NCBI RefSeq assembly: GCF_001907245.1
Contig: NZ_MQSU01000002.1
Span: 62,001-126,000, forward strand
DNA: 64,000 bases
From: Boudabousia liubingyangii
GTDB taxonomy: Bacteria; Actinomycetota; Actinomycetes; Actinomycetales; Actinomycetaceae
Reading direction: 5' to 3'
Made by a program: the position numbers and the translations under genes
Shown: in pieces, positions 44,250-53,692 of the stretch
Layout of the letters: each line of letters begins with the position of its first letter
How positions within the stretch are numbered: position 1 is the stretch's first letter
Notes under the pieces: generated by a model
The model's database searches: none
Told to the model about the DNA's origin: nothing
Seen by the model: only the letters and a program-made list of their open reading frames with translations

Positions 44250-45263
44250 TTAGTTAAGCGGCTGCGCTGTAGATTGCCTTACAACCAAATCGGGGGAGAA
44301 GGTCAGATGGTTACTTTGCGCCTGGGCATTATCGATTTGTTCCTCTAAAAGCTGGACCGCAGCGTTGGCCATGGCGACTACTGGCTGGCGCAGAGTACTG
44401 AGCGCCGGACTAGTGTGGTTCATCAGCGCGGAATCATCAAATCCAATCACTGAAATCTGTTCGGGAACGCGATAGCCTAGATCTTCTAGTCCCGAAATTA
44501 CGCCTAATGCCTGTAGATCTGAGCCTGCAATAACTGCCGTGGCTTCGGCAAGTTTGACCGAAGCAGCCGCTGATTCGCCACCGCTAAAGGTGTAGAAAGT
44601 CGGGATGATCGGGCAGGTTTCAAGCTCTTCGTCGGCGGTGGTGAGTTCCGTGAAAGCATTTTCAAGCAGTTGTGCCGGGATCGCATTATCACGCCCACAA
44701 ACCAGGGCAATCCGCCGATGCCCTAGAGACTTCAGGTGGGCTAGGGCCTGGGCGACTCCCTGACGGTAATTGACTGTCACGCTGGGGAAGTCTAGTTCTT
44801 CACGGGGCCCATTTATCAGTACTGCCGGCGTCCCCTTCTTTTTGAGTGCCTGGTACTGACTTAGGTCAGCCTGTAGATCTGCGTGTCGACCGCAAACAAA
44901 GATTATTCCGGCTACCCCGGCGTTATCGCAGAGGGTTTCAACTAGTTCTGCCTCAGTAGAACCACCCGGTGCTTGGGAACAAATGAGGGTTGGGTGGCCG
45001 CGGTGAGCTAGTTCTAGTTGCAGGGTGTGGGCGAACTCGGCAAAGATTGGGTTGATCAGTTCCGGCACTACTAGGCCAATGGCGGTCTGTGCTGGGTTTG
45101 TCAAAAATCCTGGTCGGTCATAACCCAAGGTATCGATGGCAGTGAGAACTGCTTGGGCAGTTTCTTTTCGGACTTGGGAGGAACCATTGATAACGCGAGA
45201 AACGGTGGCAGTAGAGACCCCTGCCAACTTTGCCACGTCATCCAGTCGCACTCTTGTAGCCAT
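44250..45263 (-). CDS. LacI-family transcriptional regulator (MalR-like)
   Basis: A 337-aa repressor. The helix-turn-helix is LDDVAKLAGVSTATVSRVIN and the ligand domain is a periplasmic-binding-like fold. Divergent from malE-malF-malG, so it probably controls them in response to maltose or maltodextrins. A GGGAG site precedes the ATG. LacI-type half-sites lie in the 189-bp gap. Bases 44162-44249 hold nothing recognisable. Confidence 0.85.
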   Translation of the reverse strand: MATRVRLDDVAKLAGVSTATVSRVINGSSQVRKETAQAVLTAIDTLGYDRPGFLTNPAQTAIGLVVPELINPIFAEFAHTLQLELAHRGHPTLICSQAPGGSTEAELVETLCDNAGVAGIIFVCGRHADLQADLSQYQALKKKGTPAVLINGPREELDFPSVTVNYRQGVAQALAHLKSLGHRRIALVCGRDNAIPAQLLENAFTELTTADEELETCPIIPTFYTFSGGESAAASVKLAEATAVIAGSDLQALGVISGLEDLGYRVPEQISVIGFDDSALMNHTSPALSTLRQPVVAMANAAVQLLEEQIDNAQAQSNHLTFSPDLVVRQSTAQPLN

Positions 45264-45310
45264 ATTTGCTCCCTTGCAAAACTATTTGAAGATAAACGAA
45301 GTTTAGCAGG

Positions 45311-45349
45311 ATTTTCTGAAACAAATGTAATTTTCTGAAACTTGTTGCA
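45311..45349 (+). promoter_or_regulatory. Candidate LacI-type operators upstream of malE
   Basis: TGAAACTTGTTGCA (45336-45349) is a near-perfect palindrome of the LacI-operator type and covers the predicted -35. A 12-bp direct repeat ATTTTCTGAAAC occurs at 45311-45322 and 45330-45341 (19-bp period), and AAACAAATG/CATTTGTTT form an inverted pair (45319-45327, 45348-45356). A weaker TTGCAAA...TTTGAA site near 45274-45290 may serve the regulator's own promoter. Confidence 0.5.
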
Positions 45350-45370
45350 TTTGTTTTCAATCGGTACTAA
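45342..45370 (+). promoter_or_regulatory. malE promoter
   Basis: -35 TTGTTG (45342-45347), 17-bp spacer, -10 TACTAA (45365-45370). The palindromic LacI-like site overlaps the -35. An 80-nt leader with an AGGAG site follows. Confidence 0.5.
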
Positions 45371-45452
45371 AGTGTGGTCTACGACGTACTTAGCGCTCGG
45401 TATCGAAGCCGATCTGAGTGCGTAAACACCAAAAGATTTCACAGGAGAAACC

Positions 45453-46700
45453 ATGCGACGTGGCATAGCAATGACAACCGTTGGCGCCCTAGCGCTAACC
45501 CTAGCCGCCTGTGGCGGCACCGAAACCAAGCCCGCAGATAACCAGACCGCTACCTCGACCGCCGAAGCTGGCGGCGAAGCCGTAGCCGGCGAACTAACCA
45601 TCTGGGCTGACGATACTCGCTCCAGCCAGGTTAAGGAACTAGCCGCCGACTTCACCAAGGAATACGGCGTTAAGGTCAACGTAGTCCAGAAGTCCGAATC
45701 AGACATGAACAAGGAGTTCATCTCTCAGGTCCCCACCGGTAAGGGCCCGGACCTAATCGTTTTGGCTCACGACCGCCTAGGTGAACTAGTTGCTAACGGT
45801 GTCGTGGGCACCGTCGACATTGCCGACAAGGCTGGCCAGTTCTCTGAAGCAGCACTAGCTGGCGTAACCTACCAGGGGCAGACCTACGGCGTTCCTTACG
45901 CGATTGAAAACGTCGCCCTAGTACGTAACAACAAGCTAACCAAGGCTGAGCCCAAGACCTTTGATGAAATGATCGCCGAAGGCAAGAAGGCCAACGTCGA
46001 ATACCCCTTCATCGTCCAGATGGGTGACAAGGGCGACCCCTACCACTTCTATGGCTTCCAGACCTCCTTCGGAGCTCCTGTCTTCAAGCAGGATGAAAAG
46101 GGCTCCTACACCACGGAACTAGCCCTAGGTGGCGACAACGGCAAGAAGTTCGCCCAGTGGCTAGCCAAGGAAGGCAACGAAAAGGTCTTCGACCCGGCCA
46201 TCAGCGGCGAAATCGCCAAGCAGGCCTTCCTAGACGGCAAGGCTGCCTTCACCGTTACCGGCCCGTGGAACACCGGTGCCTTCCGTGAGGCCAATATGGA
46301 CATCACCGTCCTGCCTATCCCGCAGGCCGGCGACCAGCCCGCACAGCCTTTCGTAGGCGTACAGGCCTTCTTCCCGTCAGCCAAGACCCAGAACCAGCTA
46401 CTGGTCAACAAGTTCTTGATCGACTACCTAGCAACTCCTGCTGCCCAGCAGAAGATGTACGACATTGGTAAGCGCGTTCCCGCCATGCCGGAAGTCGCCT
46501 CCAAGATCTCCGATCCTGACGTGCAGGGCTTCTCTGCCGCTGGTGAAAAGGGTGCCCCCATGCCCGCCATCCCCGAAATGTCCGCCGTATGGGACTTCTG
46601 GGGTGTCACCGAAGCTGATATCGTGACCGGCAAGCAGGCTGCTGACGCTGCCTGGGACACCATGGTTAAGAACATCGAAGGCGCAATCTCTAAGAAGTGA
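45453..46700 (+). CDS. malE: Maltose/maltodextrin-type ABC transporter substrate-binding lipoprotein
   Basis: A 415-aa type 1 solute-binding protein. Signal peptide with lipobox LTLAAC and Cys20, then a Thr/Ala-rich linker. Family phrases are ELTIWADD near the start, FIVQMGDKGDPYHFYGFQTS and the hinge-side TVTGPWNTGAF. Neighbours and length suit maltose or maltodextrin, but other oligosaccharides cannot be excluded. CTA leucine codons dominate. AGGAG precedes the ATG. Confidence 0.88.
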   Translation: MRRGIAMTTVGALALTLAACGGTETKPADNQTATSTAEAGGEAVAGELTIWADDTRSSQVKELAADFTKEYGVKVNVVQKSESDMNKEFISQVPTGKGPDLIVLAHDRLGELVANGVVGTVDIADKAGQFSEAALAGVTYQGQTYGVPYAIENVALVRNNKLTKAEPKTFDEMIAEGKKANVEYPFIVQMGDKGDPYHFYGFQTSFGAPVFKQDEKGSYTTELALGGDNGKKFAQWLAKEGNEKVFDPAISGEIAKQAFLDGKAAFTVTGPWNTGAFREANMDITVLPIPQAGDQPAQPFVGVQAFFPSAKTQNQLLVNKFLIDYLATPAAQQKMYDIGKRVPAMPEVASKISDPDVQGFSAAGEKGAPMPAIPEMSAVWDFWGVTEADIVTGKQAADAAWDTMVKNIEGAISKK

Positions 46701-46710
46701 TCGTCTCATT

Positions 46711-46740
46711 GTGACCCCGCGGCCTATGCCGCGGGGTCAC
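46711..46740 (+). terminator. Intercistronic hairpin between malE and malF
   Basis: GTGACCCCGCGGC (46711-46723) pairs perfectly with 46728-46740 across a CTAT loop. No T-run follows. It probably stabilises malE mRNA or terminates partially, so the binding protein exceeds the permeases. Confidence 0.75.
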
Positions 46741-46786
46741 ACCGCTAAAAACAGAAACTGACCGACCGGACTAAAGGTAATAGCCG

Positions 46787-48388
46787 ATGAGCCCTTCGCA
46801 GCCTACCGAAGCTAAAGCCCTCGAACCAGAGGCGCCACCAAAGAAAAAACAGTTTGACCGATTCGACCTTTCCGTAGGATTCTGGGTCAAAATCGCCCTT
46901 CTAGCCCTGATTAACGCCCTGGGAGTCTATGGCATCATGGCCGCCTGGGCAGTAGGCTCATGGATCACCCTAGGCGTTGTCCTGGTAACCCTAATCGCCA
47001 CCGATTACATCTACCTCTCACGCCGCTTCATCCCGGCCAAATACCTATTCCCCGGTCTAGTATTCCTGCTGATCTACCAAGTGTTCGTCATGGGATACAC
47101 CGGTTTCGTCTCCTTCACTAACTACTCCACCGGACACAACTCCACCAAGCAAGATGCCATCACGCAGATCTTGGCTCAGAACCAAAAACGTGTCCCCGGT
47201 AGTCCCACTGAGACCACCGCCGTCCTAGAAAAGAACGATCAGCTCTACCTAGCAATCCTCAACCAAGAGGGTAAGGTTCAGATCGGTAACCTAGAGCATC
47301 CCCTTCAGGCTGCTGACGATGCCGTGGTTAACGGCCAAAAGATCACCGAAGTTCCCGGCTACAAGGTCCTCACCTTCGCGGAACTAGTAAAAGACCAGGG
47401 CCGGGTGGCACAGCTAAAAGCGCCCGTCTCTGATGACCCCAACGACGGCTTCTACGTCACCACCGATGGTACTAAAGGTTACCTGGCTAAGTCCGATTTC
47501 CGGTACGACAAAGAAAAAGACGAACTAGTCAACACCACTGATGGCTCCATCTATCGTCCCAATAAAGAGGGCCTTTTCGAAAACGAAGCAGGCAAGACCA
47601 TCCTGCCTGGTTGGCGGGTAAACGTCGGCTTTAAGAACTACACGAATATGGCCCACGGTTCCGACCTAGCATGGCCCTTCGTGAACTCCCTGATCTGGTC
47701 CTTCGCTTTCGCCTTCCTCTCAGTCTTCACGACCTTCGCTTTCGGCCTGCTACTAGCTTTGGTCTTCCATGATAAGCGCATCCGAGGACGCAAAATCTAC
47801 CAGTCCCTGTTCATCCTGCCCTACGCCTTCCCGGCCTTCCTCTCCACCCTGGTTTGGAAGGGTATGCTGAACACCAAGTTCGGTTTCTTCAACCAGGTAC
47901 TACTGGGTGGGGCAGAAATCCCATGGCTCACCGATGGTTGGCTAGCAAAGTTCTCCGTGCTTTCAGTAAACCTCTGGTTGGGTTTCCCCTACATGTTCCT
48001 CATCTGTCTTGGTGCCCTACAGGCGCTACCGGATGACGTCATGGAAGCAGCCAAGATTGATGGCGCCGGACCGGTGCGTACCCTGATGAGCGTCAAACTA
48101 CCCCTCATCTTGGTCTCCACCATGCCCCTGTTGATTGCTTCTTTCGCCTTCAACTTCAACAACTTCTCACTGATCTACATGCTTACCGGCGGTGGCCCCA
48201 ACTATCCGGGTCTCTCACTGCCGCTGGGTGAAACCGACATCTTGATCTCGCTGGTCTACAAGATCGCCTTCGGCCCGGGCAACCAGAACTACGGTCTGGC
48301 TTCCGCCCTGTCGATCCTGATCTTCCTAGTGGTCGGCGTGATCTCTTACTTCGGCCTGAAACGTTCCAACGCGATGGGAGATAACTGA
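46787..48388 (+). CDS. malF: Maltose-type ABC transporter permease MalF
   Basis: A 533-aa permease with eight or so membrane segments and a large extracytoplasmic insert (about residues 110-290), like the P2 loop of MalF. The ABC-contact EAA loop is visible as ALPDDVMEAAKIDGAGPVRT. No signal peptide. AGGTAAT precedes the ATG. It pairs with MalG, which starts 1 bp after its stop. Confidence 0.9.
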   Translation: MSPSQPTEAKALEPEAPPKKKQFDRFDLSVGFWVKIALLALINALGVYGIMAAWAVGSWITLGVVLVTLIATDYIYLSRRFIPAKYLFPGLVFLLIYQVFVMGYTGFVSFTNYSTGHNSTKQDAITQILAQNQKRVPGSPTETTAVLEKNDQLYLAILNQEGKVQIGNLEHPLQAADDAVVNGQKITEVPGYKVLTFAELVKDQGRVAQLKAPVSDDPNDGFYVTTDGTKGYLAKSDFRYDKEKDELVNTTDGSIYRPNKEGLFENEAGKTILPGWRVNVGFKNYTNMAHGSDLAWPFVNSLIWSFAFAFLSVFTTFAFGLLLALVFHDKRIRGRKIYQSLFILPYAFPAFLSTLVWKGMLNTKFGFFNQVLLGGAEIPWLTDGWLAKFSVLSVNLWLGFPYMFLICLGALQALPDDVMEAAKIDGAGPVRTLMSVKLPLILVSTMPLLIASFAFNFNNFSLIYMLTGGGPNYPGLSLPLGETDILISLVYKIAFGPGNQNYGLASALSILIFLVVGVISYFGLKRSNAMGDN

Positions 48389-48389
48389 A

Positions 48390-49319
48390 ATGACTACTAA
48401 AACCTCAGTACCCCGCAGCTCCAAGAAGCAGACTGAAGCGATCGTGAAGGAAGTACAAGAGCAGAACCGTATGACTACGGGACGCTGGCTCAAAGAAATC
48501 GGCTGGCGTCACCTGGTAGGTATCATCGTGATCATCTACTGCCTAGTTCCGCTACTGTACGTTCTTTCCGCCTCCCTAAAGCCCAACTCCAACCTGACTG
48601 GTTCGAATAAGCTCTTCCAAGAGGTCTCTTTCGCAAACTACGCGGCACTTTCAGGGACCGACTACTGGCACTGGATTACCAACTCGCTGATCATCTCTTC
48701 GATCACCGCGATTGGTACCGTGCTCATGGCCTCTGCCGCCGCCTATGCTTTCTCTCGCTACCGTTTCAAGGGACGCGAAGCCACCCTAACCTTCCTGCTG
48801 CTAGTGCAGATGTTCCCGCAGATGCTAGCTTTCGTGGCTCTATTCCTATTGCTCCTAGCGCTAAAGGACGTCTTCCCGGTTCTAGGCCTGAACTCGCAGC
48901 TTGGTTTGATCTTCGTCTACCTGGGTGGCGCACTGGGTTCTAATACCTTCCTCATGTACGGCTTCTTTAAGACCGTTCCCCTTGAGATTGACGAGGCCGC
49001 TCGCATTGACGGTGCCTCTCACGCTCAGATTTTCTGGGGCATCATTATGCGCCTAGTAACCCCCGTCCTAGCGGTTGTGGGCCTACTTTCCTTCATCACC
49101 TCTTTTGGTGACTTCGTGATCGCGAAGGTAGTCCTTCAGACCCCTGATAAGTTCACGCTAGCGGTGGGCATGTATAACTGGGCGGCCGACGCCCGTACCG
49201 CCCCGTGGGGCCTGTTCGCGGCTGGTGCGGTCGTGGCGGCGATCCCCGTGATTATCCTGTTCCAGTTCCTGCAACGCTATATCGTTTCCGGCCTGACCGC
49301 CGGTGGCGTAAAGGGATAA
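48390..49319 (+). CDS. malG: Maltose-type ABC transporter permease MalG
   Basis: A 309-aa permease with six membrane segments. The EAA loop is VPLEIDEAARIDGASHAQIF, and the C-terminus RYIVSGLTAGGVKG is the MalG ending. Start ATG lies 1 bp after the malF stop. No ATPase gene follows, so a MsiK/MalK-type ATPase from elsewhere must energise the system. Confidence 0.92.
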   Translation: MTTKTSVPRSSKKQTEAIVKEVQEQNRMTTGRWLKEIGWRHLVGIIVIIYCLVPLLYVLSASLKPNSNLTGSNKLFQEVSFANYAALSGTDYWHWITNSLIISSITAIGTVLMASAAAYAFSRYRFKGREATLTFLLLVQMFPQMLAFVALFLLLLALKDVFPVLGLNSQLGLIFVYLGGALGSNTFLMYGFFKTVPLEIDEAARIDGASHAQIFWGIIMRLVTPVLAVVGLLSFITSFGDFVIAKVVLQTPDKFTLAVGMYNWAADARTAPWGLFAAGAVVAAIPVIILFQFLQRYIVSGLTAGGVKG

Positions 49320-49352
49320 TCCGCGCCAGGTGTGCTGAATCTCTAAGCCGGA

Positions 49353-49396
49353 AAGCGCCCTCGGAAGGTAGCCTCAACTATCTTTCGAGGGCGCTT
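49353..49396 (+). terminator. Terminator after malG
   Basis: AAGCGCCCTCG (49353-49363) pairs with CGAGGGCGCTT (49386-49396); inner GGTAG and CTATC extend the stem. No T-run. It separates malG from glyS. Confidence 0.75.
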
Positions 49397-49459
49397 GCGC
49401 TAAGCTAGGAACAGCGCATCAGCCAGATGCTGCATTCAACTGGATAAATAGGAGTATTC

Positions 49460-50851
49460 GTGGCTAATACCTCACGACTAGATAATGTCATTAGCTTGGC
49501 AAAACGCCGTGGTTTCGTCTTCCCCTGTGGTGACATTTACGGCGGTACCCGCTCAGCTTGGGACTACGGGCCCCTGGGTGTGGAACTCAAGGAAAACATC
49601 AAGCGTCAGTGGTGGAACTACATGGTACGTTCCCGTGCCGATGTCGTCGGTCTAGATTCCTCCGTTATCCTTCCCCCGCAGGTTTGGGAAGCTTCCGGTC
49701 ACCTTAAGGCCTTCACCGACCCGCTAATCGAGTGCCTTTCTTGCCACAAGCGCCAGCGTCAGGACACCCTACAGGAAGCCCATGCGGAAAAGCACAATCT
49801 GCCCAACCCGGATGAGGTTAACCTAGCCGATATCGCGTGCCCCAACTGTGGTAACCGCGGTAACTGGACCGAGCCGCGCGCCTTCTCTGGCCTGCTCAAG
49901 ACCTACCTAGGCCCCGTGGATGATGAATCCGGCCTCCACTACCTGCGCCCGGAAACCGCTCAGGGTATCTTCGTTAACTACGCGAACGTGCAGACCTCTG
50001 CCCGGATGAAGCCCCCGTTCGGTATTGGCCAGATCGGTAAGTCCTTCCGTAACGAAATCACCCCCGGTAACTTCATCTTCCGCACCCGTGAATTCGAACA
50101 GATGGAAATGGAATTCTTCGTCAAGCCGGGCACCGATGAAGAATGGCACCAGTACTGGATTGACCAGCGCTGGAACTGGTACACCGACCTAGGTATTGAT
50201 CCCACTCACCTGCGCATTTACGAACACCCGAAGGAAAAACTCTCCCATTACTCGAAGCGGACCGTCGATATCGAATACACCTTCGGTTTTGCCGGCTCGG
50301 AATGGGGCGAACTAGAAGGTATCGCGAACCGTACCGACTTCGACCTCAATACTCACTCCGAGCACTCTGGTGCGAAGCTAGACTACTTCGATCAGGCAAC
50401 CGGCGAACGCTACGTTCCCTACGTAATCGAACCGGCGGCTGGTCTAACCCGTTCCCTCATGGCCTTCCTAGTTGAGGCTTACACCGAGGACGAGGCCCCC
50501 AATACCAAGGGCGGCGTCGACAAGCGCGTGGTTCTGAAACTCGATAAGCGCCTGGCCCCGGTGAAGGTGGCAATCTTCCCGCTTTCCCGCAAGCCGGAAC
50601 TAACCGAACCGACCAAGCAGATCGCTCAGGAACTGCGTCAGCTCTGGAACGTCGAATACGACGATGCTGGTGCTGTGGGTCGTCGTTACCGTCGTCAGGA
50701 TGAGATCGGTACCCCGTACTGCGTCACCTTCGACTTTGACTCCTTAGAGGATCAGGCAGTAACTGTACGCGACCGCGACACTATGGAGCAGGAACGCGTG
50801 GCTATCTCTGAACTCAAGGGGTGGCTAGCTCAGCGTCTATTGGGCTGCTAA
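49460..50851 (+). CDS. glyS: Glycyl-tRNA synthetase (homodimeric type)
   Basis: A 463-aa class II synthetase. Motif 2 contains [20 protein letters not shown] and motif 3 lies in the region [14 protein letters not shown] zinc insertion has CLSCHKRQ and [11 protein letters not shown] start with AGGAG upstream. The zur-glyS proximity is typical for actinobacteria, although malR-malEFG is inserted here. Confidence 0.96.
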   Translation: MANTSRLDNVISLAKRRGFVFPCGDIYGGTRSAWDYGPLGVELKENIKRQWWNYMVRSRADVVGLDSSVILPPQVWEASGHLKAFTDPLIECLSCHKRQRQDTLQEAHAEKHNLPNPDEVNLADIACPNCGNRGNWTEPRAFSGLLKTYLGPVDDESGLHYLRPETAQGIFVNYANVQTSARMKPPFGIGQIGKSFRNEITPGNFIFRTREFEQMEMEFFVKPGTDEEWHQYWIDQRWNWYTDLGIDPTHLRIYEHPKEKLSHYSKRTVDIEYTFGFAGSEWGELEGIANRTDFDLNTHSEHSGAKLDYFDQATGERYVPYVIEPAAGLTRSLMAFLVEAYTEDEAPNTKGGVDKRVVLKLDKRLAPVKVAIFPLSRKPELTEPTKQIAQELRQLWNVEYDDAGAVGRRYRRQDEIGTPYCVTFDFDSLEDQAVTVRDRDTMEQERVAISELKGWLAQRLLGC

Positions 50852-50870
50852 ACCGATTGAAACTACACTG

Positions 50871-50912
50871 GTGAGTGTCTGGGGAGACCCGGACACTCAC
50901 CAAAAGTTTTTT
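50871..50912 (+). terminator. Rho-independent terminator after glyS
   Basis: GTGAGTGTC and GGG (50871-50883) pair with CCC and GACACTCAC (50888-50900), with one G-U pair and a GAGA loop. A T6 run ends at 50912. It also rules out any start for the next gene before about 50920. Confidence 0.85.
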
Positions 50913-50934
50913 AAAGCAAAAGCGGGAGGCTGAT

Positions 50935-52290
50935 TTGACTTCGCCAGATCACGAAGAACTCCATGGGCACACCCATGACCACAGCCAGCCGCTAGAGCTT
51001 GCCCCCAAGACCGCCCGACGTATTAAGTTAATGCTGGCCTCCCTAGTGCTGCCGCTGATCCTGGCCACTGTCGTGGGCATGGCGTTCTTGTGGCCACGTT
51101 CGGTACCGCAAATTGGTTCTCAACCGCTGCTTTCTGAAGGCACTACCCAGGCTCAGGTGACGGTACTTCCGGCCACCGCGACCTGTGGCCAAGCCGGCCA
51201 AGCCGCGGATGAATCTTCAGTTTGCGCTAAGACTGAAGCGGGGGAGTCAGTCCTAGTCCACGTGCCCCCAGAGGTAAAACCGGCACTCTCTGAGGGAAGT
51301 AAACTGATCGTCCTGCATGCCACCCAAGAGCAAGAGGGGCCCGCCTACATCTACCTTGATGTCGAAAGGACGGTGCCCCTAGGGGCGCTGGTAATCGTCT
51401 ACATGGTGCTAGTCGTCGCAGTGGCTTTCAAACGCGGTTTCCTAGCTCTTTTGGGCTTAGCTGCCTCCCTAGCGGTTATCGGCATGTTCCTAGTTCCGGG
51501 CCTAATGGCTGGGAAATCCCCACTGCTTCTAACCTTGGTGGCAGTCTCTGCCATGATTATTGCTTCGGTTTATCTAGCCCATGGGATTTCAATCAAAACC
51601 ACCACGGCCCTACTAGGCACTTATTTCGGTTTAGTGGTCACCACTCTGCTGGCGCTATTTAGCACCTGGGCACTGAACCTGACCGGCACTGGTGAAGAAT
51701 TCCAGTTCTTGCACACAGCCTTCCCCGGACTGTCACTAACTGCGCTTCTGACCTGTGGAGTTATCGTAGCTGGCCTGGGCGCACTAAATGATGTGACCAT
51801 TACCCAAGCTTCGACTGTTTGGGAACTTTATGCTGCGGATCCGCACGCTTCCCGGCGGGGAATCTTCGCTTCGGCCATGCGCGTTGGACGCGACCATATT
51901 GCCTCAACCGTTTACACTTTAGCTTTCGCCTACGCCGGCACCGCACTACCAATGCTAATGCTGGTGTACATGGTGGATCGACCCTGGGTTTCCATTCTGA
52001 CTTCCGGTCAGGTAACTGAGGAACTGGCCCGGACTCTAGTAGCTTCTATCGGTTTGGTCCTAGCCATCCCAGTGACTACCGCAGTTGGGGTAGCGCTGCT
52101 TCCCGGAGTGGGCACCCCAAGGGGTGAGTCGAGCTCTACCGGAATCGCGGAAGCTCAGGAACTAGGTTTGAGGCAAGGTGAAGCAGATGCTACCCAAAGA
52201 CTTACGGAGCCCAACCCAGAACTGAAACTTGAAAACGAAACTGAACCACGGGGCGGCAAGTACCCCAGCAGAAAGAGGAACCATGACTGA
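50935..52290 (+). CDS. YibE/F family membrane protein
   Basis: A 451-aa polytopic membrane protein. A His-rich cytoplasmic N-terminus (HEELHGHTHDHSQ) precedes a first membrane helix, an extracytoplasmic domain of about 100 residues, then about seven membrane helices. ITQASTVWELYAADPHASRR with the following GMRVGRDHI-like segment (AMRVGRDHIASTVYTLAFAY) is the YibE/F signature. Function unknown. I chose TTG at 50935, with GGAGG 5 bp upstream; an earlier GTG lies in the glyS terminator. It overlaps dus by 8 bp. Confidence 0.85.
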   Translation: MTSPDHEELHGHTHDHSQPLELAPKTARRIKLMLASLVLPLILATVVGMAFLWPRSVPQIGSQPLLSEGTTQAQVTVLPATATCGQAGQAADESSVCAKTEAGESVLVHVPPEVKPALSEGSKLIVLHATQEQEGPAYIYLDVERTVPLGALVIVYMVLVVAVAFKRGFLALLGLAASLAVIGMFLVPGLMAGKSPLLLTLVAVSAMIIASVYLAHGISIKTTTALLGTYFGLVVTTLLALFSTWALNLTGTGEEFQFLHTAFPGLSLTALLTCGVIVAGLGALNDVTITQASTVWELYAADPHASRRGIFASAMRVGRDHIASTVYTLAFAYAGTALPMLMLVYMVDRPWVSILTSGQVTEELARTLVASIGLVLAIPVTTAVGVALLPGVGTPRGESSSTGIAEAQELGLRQGEADATQRLTEPNPELKLENETEPRGGKYPSRKRNHD

Positions 52291-53509
52291 AACGCAGCAA
52301 GCGCCCTCGGCCGAAGGTCTGAAAATCGGACGCCTGCGTTTAGGGACCCCGCTGGTATTAGCCCCCATGGCGGGCGTAACCAACGCTCCCTTCCGGCGAC
52401 TGTGCCGGGAAGCGGGTGAGCAGGGCCTCCCGTCGCACCTACGTGCCAGCCTCGATACGGCTCAGCCTGGGATTGATGCTCCGGCCGGTCTCTACGTGTC
52501 AGAAATGATTACCTCTAGGGCCCTGATTGAAGAGACCCCGGAAACGATGCGGATGATTACTCCGGACCCCACCGAGCGGGTTCGTTCCATCCAGCTTTAC
52601 GGCGTTGACCCGGCCACGATGGCGCGCGCTGCCGCGATCCTCTGCGAACGCGATCTGGTCGACCATATTGACATGAATTTTGGCTGTCCCGTCCCCAAGG
52701 TTACTCGCAAAGGTGGCGGCTCGGCCCTTCCTTGGAAGTCAGACCTATTTAACGCGATTGTCCAGCAGGTGGTCGCGGCAGCGAAGCCCTATGGGGTTCC
52801 GGTGACGGTCAAGATGCGAATCGGTATTGATGATGAGCATATAACCTTCAAGGATGCGGCCTTAGCGGCGCAAGATGCCGGGATTGATGCGGTAGCCTTG
52901 CATGCCCGAACCGCTGCTGAACACTATTCCGGGCAGGCACACTGGGATCAGATTGCCACGCTGGTTCAGATGCTGGAGATTCCCGTCTTAGGTAATGGTG
53001 ATGTCTTTGAGGCTGAGGATGCCCTTGCGATGATGGACCAAACTGGTTGTGCCGGGGTGGTGGTTGGACGCGGTTGTCAGGGCCGCCCGTGGCTCTTCCA
53101 TGATCTTGCTGCGGCACTAAATGGCTCTGAGGATCGTTTCCGCCCCACCTTAGCACAGGTGGCGGAACTGATTTTGCGTCATGCCGAGTTGATGATCGAG
53201 AACTTTGATGATGAGTTCCGAGCCATGCGCGAAATGCGCAAGCATATCGGCTGGTACCTGCGTGGATATCAGATTGGGGGACCGACTAGGGGAGACCTGA
53301 ACCGGGTTTCTTCCCTGGCAGAGCTTCAGGAGCGCTTGGCAGCTTTGGATCTGTCACAGGGCTATCCTCAGGCTGCTCAGGGGCGTCGAGGGCGCGCTGG
53401 TGGCGTTAAGCGTCCCCACCTCCCAGATGGTTGGTTGGATTCGCGTGAGATTGACGAGGCTGCTCGCGAGCTCTTGAAGGGTGCGGAACTAGATACTTCC
53501 GGTGGCTAA
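52283..53509 (+). CDS. dusB: tRNA-dihydrouridine synthase (DusB-like)
   Basis: A 408-aa FMN enzyme that reduces uridines in tRNA D-loops. APMAGVTNAPFRRLC, the active-site Cys in MNFGCPVPKVTRKGGG, HARTAAEHYSG and VVVGRGCQGRPWLF are diagnostic. AGAGGA precedes the ATG, and an in-frame start 54 bp upstream was rejected. An insertion at about 45-65 is longer than in the enterobacterial enzyme. Confidence 0.94.
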   Translation: MTETQQAPSAEGLKIGRLRLGTPLVLAPMAGVTNAPFRRLCREAGEQGLPSHLRASLDTAQPGIDAPAGLYVSEMITSRALIEETPETMRMITPDPTERVRSIQLYGVDPATMARAAAILCERDLVDHIDMNFGCPVPKVTRKGGGSALPWKSDLFNAIVQQVVAAAKPYGVPVTVKMRIGIDDEHITFKDAALAAQDAGIDAVALHARTAAEHYSGQAHWDQIATLVQMLEIPVLGNGDVFEAEDALAMMDQTGCAGVVVGRGCQGRPWLFHDLAAALNGSEDRFRPTLAQVAELILRHAELMIENFDDEFRAMREMRKHIGWYLRGYQIGGPTRGDLNRVSSLAELQERLAALDLSQGYPQAAQGRRGRAGGVKRPHLPDGWLDSREIDEAARELLKGAELDTSGG

Positions 53510-53632
53510 GCTTTAAAGGATCTTATGGGTTCGCTTTTCGGTGGGGTAGAGTCCGTAAGTGGAAAATATTAGCTAGCACTGCGAGCAGAGTAAACACTTT
53601 AGGACTTGGGTCCCAGATGAGTTTTTGGAACT

Positions 53633-53661
53633 TTGGGGTTAAGCTAGATCTAACTTAAATA
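53633..53661 (+). promoter_or_regulatory. Promoter of the DUF2218 gene
   Basis: -35 TTGGGG (53633-53638), 17-bp spacer, -10 TAAATA (53656-53661). It is directly followed by the DtxR-like box. The remaining upstream part (53510-53632) shows nothing else. Confidence 0.45.
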
Positions 53662-53680
53662 AGGTAAACCTAAGTTAGAT
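53648..53680 (+). promoter_or_regulatory. DtxR/IdeR-like iron box
   Basis: A 10-bp perfect inverted repeat (ATCTAACTTA, 53648-53657, and TAAGTTAGAT, 53671-53680) encloses AAGGTAAACC. The 19-mer at 53660-53678 (TAAGGTAAACCTAAGTTAG) matches the DtxR consensus TTAGGTTAGCCTAACCTAA at 13 positions. It overlaps the -10 and the likely start point, so iron-loaded DtxR/IdeR would repress. Confidence 0.6.
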
Positions 53681-53692
53681 TGGGAGGAATCA

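Noticed and set aside
50875-50934. Earlier GTG start for the YibE/F gene
   Set aside because: It lies inside the glyS terminator hairpin. TTG at 50935 has a proper GGAGG site.
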